A stretch of DNA of 64,000 bases from Pseudevernia furfuracea. Its lineage: Eukaryota; Ascomycota; Lecanoromycetes; Lecanorales; Parmeliaceae. The DNA is taken from positions 1,302,001 to 1,366,000 of the forward strand of contig JAIUPT010000028.1 of NCBI GenBank assembly GCA_022315425.1, given 5' to 3'. Under the pieces are notes generated by a model that was not told the origin of the DNA, searched no databases, and saw only the letters and a program-made list of their open reading frames with translations. The translations under genes were made by a program, and so were the position numbers. This document shows positions 12,281 to 23,308 of the stretch, piece by piece; the first letter of the stretch is position 1, and every line of letters starts with the position of its first letter.

Positions 12281-15200
12281 GACTCTTGGTGTAGATTGAT
12301 GTGCCCGTCGTCTTAGTGAAATTTCAGTAGTCCCTCCTTGTCCATAGCCGCATCTGAAAGATAGACTTGATCTTCAAGTTCCATATCCAACTACTCCCGC
12401 CCATATGGAGTAGCTTATGCAATGTCACAGTTGAGCAACATGGCAAACGCTTGTACTAACGCTTACATGCGACATCTGCCTTCGGGGTAACGCTAAGGCC
12501 TGACAGCATTGCACTAAGAAAAATTTGTTACCAATATTACCAAATCTCCTTAAACAGTATAAGTCACGCATGATCCAGCTTTTTCATTATTCACAAAAGA
12601 CGAAGCCTCGCTTTTTGATTATAATATATAGTACAAGTACGGAGGTGGGCGCCAAAAGTCCTGCACATGCGCTAGTATCAGCCCTAACCCTACATTCGGA
12701 AGGCAGCCCTGGAGCTAGAGACCCTAAATTTATTTCTTGGGTGGGCATAGACTTAACTTAGGGGTATCTAGAGGGTTTGATAGGGGTATAGGCCCTTAAG
12801 TGGGGGTTACGTCAGGCATAAATCCGAAGCAGCTCCAAGCGCATTGTCCAGGTAACCCTCCAGGTAGGGCGTTATCCGACAGCTGGACCCTTTCCTTATT
12901 TCTTTAATTCTTTATTAATAAAGATTATTTTAAAATCTCGTAATTATATAACGTTATACTCGCGACGTCGTATTAATAATGATTTAGGATTTAAGCTGCT
13001 TTCCCCTCTTTAAATAAATAATCGATATTCTGAGAGACCTTCTCTAAGTCTGAATCAACAAGGAGACACCACCATCTAGTCTCAAATCTGCGTTTGACTT
13101 GACACTTCTAGGCGATTGCGATGATTGCTTTTCTTTGTTATCCAGTGTGACTCGAATCTAACCCCACGGGTCAATCTCCCAGTTACTGTAATGCCAAGAA
13201 ACGGTACAGGAAAGGTGGAAAATCGGCTAAAATCGGATCGGTCAGAGCCCTTTTATACACCTTCAACCTTTTGAACTTCAAGATTTAGCTGCAACAGAGC
13301 TGCTCAGACACTTCTCTTGCGCGGATCTTTACAGCTCGAACCGATATACTACGCTGCAACAGTTTGGTTTTACATACCTTTCTGCCCAAGCCTTGGCTCG
13401 GGATTTAGAAAGGGCTGTTGGCCAATTGATTGGGTAAAGGCTATGTTGAGTGAGATGGAGATCATCTCACACCTCCTGTGGATGAGCAGCTTATTGCAGT
13501 TCAGAATGCACGAACAGCTCTACAATTAAAACAAAATGGGGTCTAGAGAGGTATCACTTGATGAGGATCCAATCTTTTGATGTGTAATTGAGTACTTTGC
13601 TCGAAATGATGACAGATAAGACCACGTCGTGAAATCGCAGGTCATAAACTCAATCCAGCCATGTCCTAAGCTTCCTCAAGTACGCTTTAGGACAATTTAA
13701 ATTAGGTGTTGGAAATCCACTCCCTCCTTCAGCTTATAGACGTCCATCGCTGTGCCGAAGAGACAAGCTTTTCACGAGTTGCTTGTTCAGTGCGGCGATC
13801 CGCTTTCGGTTCTGCCAGCAACTTCAGTATCAGCTACTTACGAGCAAGAAAATAGCTGGCCCAGACAAGATTATTTTGGATGCCATCAAGATCAAGATCA
13901 AGAGCATGAGTATTGTGGGAGTTGTAGTTGGCCTAGAAAGGATCATGCTCGCCGCTAAAGACAAAGGAATGGCTTCTGTATAGACCGAAAGGGACACCGC
14001 ACCGTGTACAATACTCTTCGTGCCTGGGCCTTTGTTTAGTAAGGATCCTATCGCGAATCCTGACTTGTTCATCGCTCATCATCTTCGCTGAATGTCAACA
14101 GACTTGATGTGAAAGATGATCATCTTTCTGGAGAGAATTTTATCGACAAGGCAGTGAAGTGAAGGAAGATTGGCTTCGTTGCACAAGATTTACCCCTCAA
14201 GCCAAAATTGCCAAGCTGAACATTGCCACGCCTTGCTTCTTTGGGGTGTGTTATCGCTGGCACGTGATACATATCTGACAGCTTTGACCGCGTGATCACT
14301 CGATTTCTGCGCTCAGTAGTTTGCAGTGCCGAAGCTCAACGATTCTTGCATAAGCTTCTTGGTTGAGATTCGCTAGACCTAAGCCTGACCGGATCATGTT
14401 CAGTGTCGACATACCATTCGGTAGAATCAAAGCCGCGCTGGCTTTCTTGAAAGCTTTAGCGGCCGAGGGTATGGTCAGCGATGACGTGTCGGAAAGCATA
14501 GCATATAGAAATGCTAAAAGGCTGTTGAGTGTAATTGGCAAACCTCGTCGAGGATGGAGATAAGACTGGGATCTTTTCAACGTATGGCTGAGTGAGCAAG
14601 TTTTTGCTGTAGGCCACTTTAATTCTATGAGCTTTTATCGGTATGATTTGAGGGTTTCACTTTGGTTGCTCGAGAGAGAAAGTGGAAGCTGCGGGGTTTC
14701 TAGAATATGGTGAGCTGAATGTGATTTCATAACAGAAAGAGAACCTTTTATTTCAGATGTAACGAAGCTAAAGTTATATCGGATGAAAAACAGGTTCAGA
14801 AAGCTGGGATGATGCTTACGGCGGGCAGCATGTTTAAGTTCAGACTGCTACATTTATTCATTTGTTCTATCATAAGCTGAGAAAAAGAGCAACCATAAGA
14901 GGCCTTCCGTTGGGCGAGTCAGAGTTGTTTTGTGAAATATCGTCCTGGCAGCAGTCGAGAACCCGCATTTTTGCGGGCAGGTGCATTGCAGCAGGCATCC
15001 AAATTCCAGCGAGTGAAAATCTTGGTGTGGTGAGGAAAATGTCACTTAGAGGAGTCCAAAGGCGGCAGCAGATAAATTCAGACGTGTCCGTGCGAGGAGC
15101 ATGCTCAAGCCAAGGCTGAGGAAGTCTTGTTGTGCGACATCGAGAAGGCGGCATCATGAATTGAAACCCATCAGATATGAACCGAGGACAAAGCCGTACC

Positions 15201-15689
15201 GAAGCTGTCATGTTGAAATTTTGGAAAAAGGTGCCTGTTTCGAAAAAGGCGGTAATTCCGACCTTCCGCGTGCCGGTCGACCTCTGCAGAAACGCAGCCC
15301 AGACACCACTCCTTTCCTTCTTTATTGCCACTTTCAAACATTGCGCCACAATGACTGCCTTCTCGTCTTATCATATGCTTGTAAATCGAGCTACGCGTTT
15401 CTGACTTCGTCCGCCTATTATGCAGCGTGCCGCGCTAGCGTGTGCTGGCAATATCGAAATTTGGGTATGTACACAACGCAGCAGGCGGCTTTACGAAGGC
15501 TGTGAGAGAAGCTGCGATTGGTATCCAAAGAGATGCTGTCATTCGCTAGGTTTGGGGAAAGGCGGCAGGTGGCGATAGGAGCCAGTCCCGCCTGCCTTGG
15601 GAAATGGGCAGCCGTTGATAAGGCGATACATGTTTTGCTTGGAAAGGAGGGTTGCCTGCCAGCGAATTTGGGCTGTAATGAGAAACGGA
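12281..15689. other. 3.4-kb gene-poor region with AT-rich decayed repeat DNA
   Basis: No gene is supported. The part at about 12890-13030 is very AT-rich (runs such as TTATTAATAAAG) with dense TA steps, as in RIP-mutated transposon remnants. The flanking 12620-12890 looks like an old repeat boundary. Short open frames at 13783-13983, 14296-14580 and 14870-15349 have no recognisable motifs and no splice context that extends them. Confidence 0.45.
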
Positions 15690-15696
15690 TATAAAA
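15690..15696 (+). promoter_or_regulatory. TATA box of the first small paralogue
   Basis: A perfect TATAAAA sits 128 bp upstream of the ATG at 15824. It is followed by a pyrimidine-rich leader (about 15700-15780) typical of strongly expressed filamentous-fungal genes. Part of this leader is repeated upstream of the second paralogue, near 16840-16910. Confidence 0.6.
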
Positions 15697-15823
15697 GCCC
15701 CCCTCCTCTACCATGATTTTCTCTCCTCATACACATCACACTCGCTCCCAAGTCTTCTACTTTTCACTGCATCCATTCCTCTGACCTACACAGAGTCTCC
15801 TGTCAGGAAATTTCACTTCAAAT

Positions 15824-16396
15824 ATGGCCAGCAGCTCCAGTGCAGCAGGTCCCGGTGAAGAAACGCCCTCGGTCTTTGTTCCCACCGGACACCGCCTTGT
15901 TATGTGGGAGCTTTCCAACGAGATTATGATTAGCAGGGTTTTACTGACGTGGGTATGAATAGGTATGACCGCAAAAAAGGCGACAAGACCGATCGGCTCA
16001 TGCCCACCTTCCGCATGTTCGGTGGTTGCTCAGGGGTAAGACTCCCTGTCTCCATGACAGACATGTGGCGGAGAACACAATTTACTGATATGCAACAGGA
16101 GGCCGCTAAGACAGAACTCGGTAACCAACTGAGCGGGCTTACGCTGCTCAAGTTTGACGACGTGGAGAGAGCCGCCGAAGCCACAAGGATCTGGCAAGGA
16201 AGGGAGATGTGTGTAATATCTTCACTGTTCCACGACAAGACTAATAATGTTCACTAGAGACAAAACGCGACTCAATATCTACGACTTCGACGGCAAGAAA
16301 GAGTACTATACTGGACTTGTGAGAAGAGGAAAGGATTATATCCTAAAGGTGAAAAGATTGAAATGGGTGGAGGTGGAACTCAAGATTAACAATTGA
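15824..16396 (+). CDS. small uncharacterised protein, tandem paralogue A
   Basis: Four exons, 15824-15903, 15963-16035, 16099-16210 and 16260-16396, give a 133-residue frame. Junctions fall at G-H-R-L-V-M/YDRKKGD, CSG/EAAKTEL and WQGREM/YKTRL. The last acceptor has two possible AGs, three bases apart. There is no signal peptide or membrane segment. The protein has an alternating helix/strand look: the segment GLTLLKFDDVERAAEATRIW then YDFDGKKEYYTGLVRRGKDY and a basic strand YILKVKRLKWVEVEL. I know no family with these motifs. The neighbour at 16956 aligns with it over its whole length, including intron positions, which supports the exon model. Confidence 0.62.
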
Positions 16397-16955
16397 CGCC
16401 CTGCCTACCCATATTGATTCTGGCATGGAAGAGATGGTCAAGCACGGGACCCAGATACGTGCAACTTATTTGTATCGTCAGGCTTCACAGTCGATCGGAT
16501 GAAGAACTCATAGAAGCTGTCTAGTCACTCATTAGCATAGACATAGGCTGAAATATGTTCACCATAATAAAGATCAATCACCTAAGATGAAATATCTTCA
16601 CCTCACTAAATATCAGTCATACATGCATACTCACCAGCACATATCACAAATTTGAGGCGTGGCCGCAGGAGGATATGTAATCCTCGGAAGGCAACCCTAA
16701 AGACCAGTATAATATTGGTGGGGGATGGTTTCTTTCCGATCACGAGGGCTGCGCTCAGGTTTTACAACTTTCCAGGCAGTGTGCGGAGTGAAATGCATCG
16801 CAAAGTCCTCGCCTTTGACCCAGGTTTTTTTTCCTCATACATATTACTCACTCAATACATATCATTCACACATCTAAGTCTTCTGCCTTCACTGCATCAT
16901 TCGTTCATTCCTTGATCCCAAGCAGAAAAACCCTTTAAGCAACTTCGATCTAATC

Positions 16956-17496
16956 ATGACTTTTGTAGACGCCGTCGGCAGATACCAAGTCGCCGTGACG
17001 TGAGTGCATTCTATCGAAGGCTGCAACGATCTAGGTTAATTGATCGCGATTGAAAGGTACGATGCAAAACATGGGGACAGGCGCATATTTTTGGCAGAAC
17101 TCTTCTCCAAAAAGGTTGCCAAATGCTCAGGGTTTAGCGTTCCTACTCTAATATAAAGAAGGATGATTGATAACAAAAATCAGGCCCCTTTTTATTGCGA
17201 AAGAAATAACCCAATCAAAGGGATTCTGCTGCTCACATTTGCGAACATCGACGATGCCAATACAGCCGAGCTTTTGTACCACAATTAGAAGATGTACGTG
17301 TGTTCGCCACTGATCTTGGGCACGGCTAAGAGCGTTCATTAGTGGTGACATTACAGCCTGGGTATACAGCTTTGCAGCACGAGATGAGATTTGCAGGATG
17401 AGCGAGGGCAACAAGTTTTCCTTCATAGTGAAATATGTGAAGACGAAAGAAATTCCTATTTGGGCGTGGAAGGGAGACTGGAGCCTCCCAGCTTGA
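16956..17496 (+). CDS. small uncharacterised protein, tandem paralogue B
   Basis: Four proposed exons, 16956-16999, 17057-17138, 17184-17275 and 17331-17496, give 127 residues. Against paralogue A the pairs are VTYDAKHGD / VMYDRKKGD, KCSG / GCSG, GILLLTFANIDDANTAELL / GLTLLKFDDVERAAEATRI and KFSFIVKYVKTKEIPI / KDYILKVKRLKWVEV. Intron 1 is normal (GTGAGT-AAAG). Introns 2 and 3 need weak donors (GTTCCT, GTACCA). If intron 3 instead began at the better GTACGT, eighteen bases further on, a TAG would interrupt the frame. So this is either a rapidly evolving active gene or a young pseudogene. The 3' flank (GGGACCTAGATACGTGC near 17518) matches the 3' flank of A near 16446. Confidence 0.5.
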
Positions 17497-18196
17497 CTGT
17501 GGTAAGGGCAAAATGATCGGGACCTAGATACGTGCGGTATCCCTGCATCGTCAGGCTTCATTATCTGGCGAAGAAGTCTGGAAATTGGGCAGTTACCTAC
17601 CTATATGAGCCTTTTTCAGTTGCGTTCGATATGCGTGTCTGTCAGTCGCAAGTTTGTGGGAAAGGGCTGACAGAGAATCGTAATGACTGGAGAGAGATCG
17701 ATCCGCTATGAGATGAGCAATATGCAGAGATATTGACACCAAAGCTTCCACCCCATCCCTTCCCACGCAAAAAGCCCCATCCTACCTCGCCCCAACCCCA
17801 CTCCTCACCGACGCCGGATTCTTCGCTGACTTCGACTAATCCCGAACCCCCAACGCTCTGTCTTCGTCTCATTGCATTGTAGTAAGCGTTGTAGAGTATC
17901 TCGTTCTGTCTAGTTGGAAGATGTCGTTCTCGAGTAAGTAAGGAATCACTTCTGGGTAGATACATTTGTCGGAGCGAACAATGAAAGAGTGGAGTTTGAA
18001 TAGAGCTTCGCATCCTTTGCTAGAGTGGTAGAGCAAGAGTGGTTTGGCGCGCCTGGAGGAGAGCAGCTCTGACTAGAGAGTAGATGATGTTGCGGATCTG
18101 ATCTTGATTGTCAGAGTCAGGATGGTAGGTTTCTGCAGATTGGTGGCCATTGCTGTCCTTGGTTTTGATTATCAAGCCAGGTAGTAGGACAGGTTC
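17497..18196. other. intergenic between small paralogue B and the pepsin-like gene
   Basis: It holds the 3' flanks of two convergent genes. A minus-strand frame at 17642-18013 is low-complexity (Gly/Trp-rich from a C-rich tract at 17750-17830) and looks fortuitous. Confidence 0.4.
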
Positions 18197-19867
18197 CTAA
18201 ATTGTGGCGTCGCCTAGCTCATATGTTGGTTCTGGCATCTCAAATATCTGGAATGGGGGCTGAGCGGGTAGCTCAGGTCGTGCTTCAGTCGCTGGGAGCT
18301 CTTTGGGTTCCGTTATCGGCATTTCGAGGTAACGAGACTGTCGGGTGTTTGCTCCAGGCTCGGGCTCACTGTTCATTCCTTCGCCTCCTGAGCATGTCTT
18401 GCTAATACGCTCTTTAGTCCTCTTGCGGAGTCCATATCTGATGATCGCTATGACAATGATAGAAAAGCTCACGCCTGTTGTTACCGCTATACCAATTATG
18501 GCGCCTATACTCAGTGTTTTGCGATAAATGGCGGGCGGTATGTCTTCAGGTCGATGAATAGCAACGATTTGTTGAGTGTTTGAACCGTTAGGGAAAGTAG
18601 CTTGTGATACCGAAAAATTTGATCTATCATAATCCGCAATCACGTAAGCGTTTTGTAAAAAAGCGCGGCCTAAGGTGTATTGACTGTCGTTCTGAGCTTG
18701 TTTCAATGGAAAATATCGAGTTGCGTTGTTGACGATTGGGTATTTCGCCGTCAAATCAAAACTTCCATAATGCATCACAATATCAACCGTGCTATTTCCG
18801 GCTGAACTCTCAAAACCTAAAGTAAAAGTCACGTTGGGATTTTGAGAAATCAATTTGTCATGCAACGTGTCGTTCACGAAATACAATTCTGCTGTTTCGT
18901 TGTAGGTCAAATCAAAAACTCGTTCGAAATTCTGACATACATCCAGTGGTAGCCAAATATGAGGCACGAGCGAGTCGATATACGTATAGATAACGTTTGA
19001 AAGCAGGGGAGAATTAGCAACATCGGACGTAATAGATCGAATTGGCACGATCAAATCTCTACTCGTATCGGGACCAAATGAAAATGTGACGTTGTTCTGA
19101 ACGAAGCGAGTCATATCATAGCCACCCAAAATCAAGCTTCCAAAAGCCGTTGGCTGTCTGTAATAAGCACCTGCTGTATAAGCCCACGAAGTACTTGGAA
19201 TTTTGTTTTGTTGTACAAGGGCTCCAAGGAAGCTTGGTTGAGGATCGTCAAGAGTTGATATGTTGATCGCATGAGGACTTAATCCTAAGGAGCCGATGTA
19301 GAAATCTTTGGTCGCATACCCTTCGATGATTTGATGATTGAGCGTCGGTAGTCCGCCTCCGGACCAACCCAATGTGACATTGTCATAGCCGAAGTTGGCA
19401 TTTCCGGCATATCCCAAGCCAGCTTCCTCTGGCAGCCCGAGTTCAAAAAGTCCAAGGTTAATCCAAGTCAAAGAAGTGTTGGGCAGAAAGAGAGTTCCAC
19501 GGAGATCGTCGCAGTTGTTCGGATCATTGACAATACAACCTTGCGGAAGAACAGGCCAAATCGCGTTGCCAGAATTGGAAGGCAGCAGCCTCAGAGTTTG
19601 CGGTGGGGTGCCCACCTGCATGTCAAAGGAGGACCATGGGCCATCATTGCCATCCCTACGTGTCCAAGATCAGTACATTGTTTTGATGGATGGCCATGCA
19701 CGAAGTCCACCAGCTCTTAGAGCTACGTACCAAAGCTCGCTCACCGCGAGACTTATTGGAAGTGCTTCCAATGCGATACTCGTATTTGCGCATAGAGCGG
19801 GCTGGTTCAGAAAAAGTAACAGCACCTGGATAAGAATGATGTAGGACACATACAGACGGTCAAACAT
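18197..19867 (-). CDS. pepsin-like (A1 family) membrane protein, first catalytic Asp absent
   Basis: Two exons, complement of 18197-19655 and 19731-19867, encode 531 residues. The ATG at 19867 opens a signal peptide (MFDRLYVSYIILIQVLLLFL, cleavage after about residue 26). DGPWSSFDMQVGTPPQTLRLL is the entry strand of pepsin-like proteases, but the position of the DTGS active site reads PSNSGNAIW, so the first aspartate is missing. The second site keeps an aspartate (YIDSLVPHIWLPLDVC). Many N-glycosylation sequons follow. A transmembrane helix (IGAIIGIAVTTGVSFSIIVI, about residues 428-450) and a 75-residue cytoplasmic tail rich in Pro/Glu end the protein. I infer a cell-surface, probably non-proteolytic receptor or binding protein. 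Such degenerate A1 proteins are a known recurring fungal group. Confidence 0.85.
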
Positions 19868-20699
19868 TTTTGCGACCGAAGTGGGCTTCAAAGAGGTTTG
19901 TGGATAAGACGATGAAATGTCTCATATTTGACAGATGTGCTCCAGTACGGGATGATGAGGGTTCCTTGAAGCTCGCGGGCCTAAAATTTGGATATGTATA
20001 TGTATCCCTGATTTTAATCCTCCTTACGGAGTTTTGAATTTCGTGCCTCATCCATTCGACGTGCATACCAATACTGATTCATGAGCTATTTCAAGACCTA
20101 ATCAGAAGCATGGAATCTTACTTTTGATGTTTCAACATACCCAGCCTCAGGTATCATGTATCATGTATCTCCACCTCCCTGCAGCAGGATCATACATGCA
20201 GCATAAGTACACGCCTTACACTGCCCGTACAAGAGCCTTGATATCCCATCGGCTGGCGGGGCACTTATACCCTTGGCAGTTAAGGCTGAACCCCTGAAAC
20301 GAGTGCCCCACCCGCCAGCCGATGGGATACGGCCATCAAGAAATGCATGTGGTATTCTGTCTGCGTTGCATCTTGTAGCGAGTGTCTTTGTGGAGGGAGA
20401 GGAGGCTCGGTGTCGCAGAAATTAACTGCAAAGTAGAGTAAATTTGGAAGCCCAATCACTGCTTGGAATTCCACTGTAAATCAATACAATTGGCTTCAGA
20501 ACTGTAGACCTGATAAATCAGAACAAAATGTAAGCCAAAAGTTTTGTGATCAAGGCTCTCGTTGCCAAGTTGTAGAAGTTGATATGAGACCCTCAGCCTC
20601 ACGTTTTAGCTTCCACTCCGGGCTAGCACCCACGGCACCTTCCGCCTGTCAAGGTACGGGCACATAGCTTAGTCAGCAGATCTAACCCGAAGAATAGTA
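19868..20699. other. intergenic, upstream of the pepsin-like gene
   Basis: No gene seen. It contains the inverted repeat listed at 20237-20340 and a short direct repeat ATCATGTATCATGTATC near 20153. Confidence 0.4.
20237..20340. repeat. inverted repeat with 19-bp perfect arms
   Basis: The left arm TATCCCATCGGCTGGCGGG (20242-20260) is repeated in reverse complement at about 20311-20329. The pairing resumes on both sides: CTTGAT/ATCAAG outside and GCAC/GTGC inside, with small unequal gaps. The loop between the arms is about 40 bp. It would form a stable cruciform or hairpin and may be a small foldback element; no clear target-site duplication was found. Confidence 0.7.
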
Positions 20700-21568
20700 A
20701 GAGCATCGGTCATTCCATAAATGATGCGCAGGGCTTCCAGATAGGCTAGCCCAGCCCCAGCCAGACTACCCTAGCCACGTCCCTCCCCTCGCCTATCAGC
20801 TGGGCAGAGGTGGTGGGGGTCAAAAAAACCTCGGCGGGGGTCAGCACAACGGACGGATGCAGGGGGTCAAACGGATACACTCAACATATGTGACGATCTC
20901 ATGAGGGGTCAAAAAATTTATTTTCCTTTAGTCAAAAAAAGCCTCGTTATTTTAAACGACTCAGAGCATATGTTAGACATATGTTTAACATATTCATAAA
21001 TAATAATAAAAATTAACATTTAGAGTATCTATTATTGTTAATTATTAAAGACAGTTACGGTTCTATAGAAGTTAATATTTGAAGCGGATATGCTTAGCAT
21101 ATGTAAAGATCTCACGAAGGGCGAAAATCGAATATATAGATATTCGTCGCAGTTCGGCGAGGGCAGCAGCATCAGGAAATCCTCGTTGACGTTGCGATTG
21201 ATTTTTCGAAGGGTCTCGTATCGGTCTGCGGGAGCTGTGAGTGGTATTCTTTCGTTCGTGATCAGATTTTCTATAGCGTCGACAGAGAAGTCAAGACGAA
21301 AGATGATAGGATAGCGGTGCGAGAGATATTAAATGTATATGCTTAGCATATCCTACTGGGCCGATAAAGTATCGACAAAAATATCGGCTAGCGAAAAGTT
21401 CATCGGGGGTCAAACGCATACACTTGGCATATGTGACGACCTCATAGGGGGTCAAAACCGAATACATCGACCATATGCAAGCCTGACCCCCGCCGAGGTT
21501 TTTTTGACCCCTGCCGAGCTGAGCCCCGCCAAAATTTCCCTCTATGCATCATTTATGACCGATGCTCT
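20700..21568. mobile_element. 869-bp TA-flanked terminal-inverted-repeat element (MITE-like)
   Basis: Both ends read AGAGCATCGGTCA followed by TAAATGATGC in inverted orientation (20700-20727 and 21546-21568); the left copy has five extra bases (TTCCA) between the two parts. Each end is flanked by TA (20698-20699 and 21569-21570), the target duplication of Tc1/mariner-type transposons. No transposase is encoded. Inside are further inverted and direct copies of a GGGGTCAAA-containing module, for example near 20815, 20868, 20905, 21403 and 21447, and inverted near 21484 and 21503, several linked to CATATGTGACGA(T/C)CTCAT. The centre (20940-21090) is AT-rich. Confidence 0.75.
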
Positions 21569-21869
21569 TAGCTTAGGTCCGAGGGGCCGCAAGGCTAATC
21601 TACAAGTAAGTGCGCAATTTTACATAAGCAGGCATGAATTAATCACATTATACATAGGTACCTGAAGGTACTTAAAAGCTGCATCGCTTAATCAGCGGTC
21701 ATGAAGGCTGAGTTGCTGCAAGAGCTCGCAGGGCTCTCTCGGGGCTCACGCAGGGTTCCCAGTTGGGCTTTAAGCCACACAGCGTCAACCGCAGGTACCC
21801 AGAGCCTGTTGCTACTCGTAGACTACCAGTCTGTAGGCGTCCGGAAACAGTCTATTCCATCCTCTCAGA

Positions 21870-22841
21870 ATGCAAGGCTACCAGAAACTCGCCGCTCTGT
21901 TGTGCTCCAGTCACGGACTTCAGATATTCAGGAAATTTGGGGCCTTGCAGACAAAGAACATCCTTTACCTTCAGGCTGAGCTGACCATTCTCGAAACACA
22001 GCTTGCGGCCATTATGGAGCAAGATCAAGAAGAGGCAAACGCGGGTACTGGGGAGAAGGCCGATTTCCTGATCTCCTGGTTAGCGCTAAAAAAATCCGAC
22101 CAAGACCCTATCGCAGATAATACCCAGTACAAAAAGGTGATGGAAATTCGAAGGTGTCTAAAGGAGTATTGTAAGTTGACCCACCAGTTCATGCTCGACT
22201 TGCGGAAGAAATACTCCGTTCACGCCGACTATCTAGGTGACGCCCTCTTGCAGCAAGCCGAGATAAACCGTCTGTCTAAAGCCTCGAGGTCTGACCACCA
22301 GAGCCTTACAGAATGGCTCGATCATTCAGATGGAGGTGACATGTTCCTCAAGGCACGTGAATCATATCCCTGGCGCAAAGAGCATTTCGTCGATCTCGTA
22401 TGTCTATTCGAGAACTCCTCCGAGGTTGCTCTATTCACTCGTGTGTGACGAAACGATATCTTACCTCTGTATCATCGCTATATTAGGCGTCACGTCAAGG
22501 ATCCCGTCGACGGAGCGGACTAAAATGACATATATAGATACAGCGACACGGAAATAGCGTTTTTCTCAAAGGTTACTGAGATCATGTTGGCTTCACTTCT
22601 ACCGACAACTTCTATATTTGCACTCTACTTTGTTAAATCTTCTCTGATCCGTCTGAGGATGATCATGATATTTACTACGACTTTTGCTACTACACTGGCC
22701 GTCTTTACAAAAGACAGGATGCTTGAAATATTTGCAGCAAGCACTGCGTAAGTCACCCAATGTGTCAGAAGAGTGTCTATCTAATGGCTTGTGTTCAGCT
22801 TTACAGCAGTCGAGGTAGTCTTTGTTGACGGTTTCGCCTGA
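21870..22841 (+). pseudogene. DUF6594 membrane protein gene with two nonsense mutations
   Basis: One frame from the ATG at 21870 (MQGYQKLAALLCSSHGLQIF) matches the start of DUF6594 proteins, including FRKFGALQTKNILYLQAEL. It stops at TGA 22446-22448, but the same frame continues (RNDILPLYHRYIRRHVKDPVDGAD seen in parts) past a second stop, TAA at 22534-22536. It then reads YRYSDTEIAFFSKVTEIMLA and the family's C-terminal transmembrane pair. A normal last intron (GTAAGT-TTCAG, about 22750-22799) and a TGA at 22839 finish it. Both premature stops are explained by single C-to-T changes (CGA to TGA, CAA to TAA), as in RIP. DUF6594 proteins are fungal, of unknown role. Confidence 0.82.
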
Positions 22842-23308
22842 AGTGTGGCGAAGTATGAATCCACGTTATCACTTCACAACTAACCTAGTATATGTGCATT
22901 CATGCAGAAATAGTTCTCCTCGATGGCCCAGTTACGAGATGAGGAGCATGAAATATGGTACAGATTGAGCGATGAGCAATTGCAATAATACTCTCTAAGC
23001 CCGTGCCCAGAGTTGAATCAACTGTCGTTTCATTTATATCGTGTTTAACCTAGATTTTGACGAAGCCTTCTCGAGTCTTCATATCTGAATGATAAGTATG
23101 TTGATCCGGCCAATATTCCTAATGTAAATGTCAAATATCATACCATTGGACACCATTCATCAAAAATGGCATCTTTAACTGAGCCAAGGGTAGGTCATCT
23201 GTCATATGGATTGCGATTAACAAACCCTGCCGTCAGCGATCGTATACGGTCCAACATCCTCAGCCTTTCATGACCTTCGACTTCGAGATGTTGGATTATA
23301 TAAGGTAA
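22842..23308. other. intergenic, no gene recognised
   Basis: No coding signal. It separates two decayed membrane-protein genes. Confidence 0.4.

Noticed and set aside
14296..14580. 94-codon minus-strand open frame (and an overlapping plus-strand frame)
   Set aside because: No motif, no flanking exons, and it lies in a gene-poor repeat-rich stretch; both strands are equally open.
14870..15349. 159-codon minus-strand open frame
   Set aside because: Composition and lack of motifs or splice context do not support a gene.
17642..18013. 123-codon minus-strand frame with Gly/Trp-rich part
   Set aside because: The Gly/Trp content simply reflects a C-rich tract; no start context or relatives recalled.
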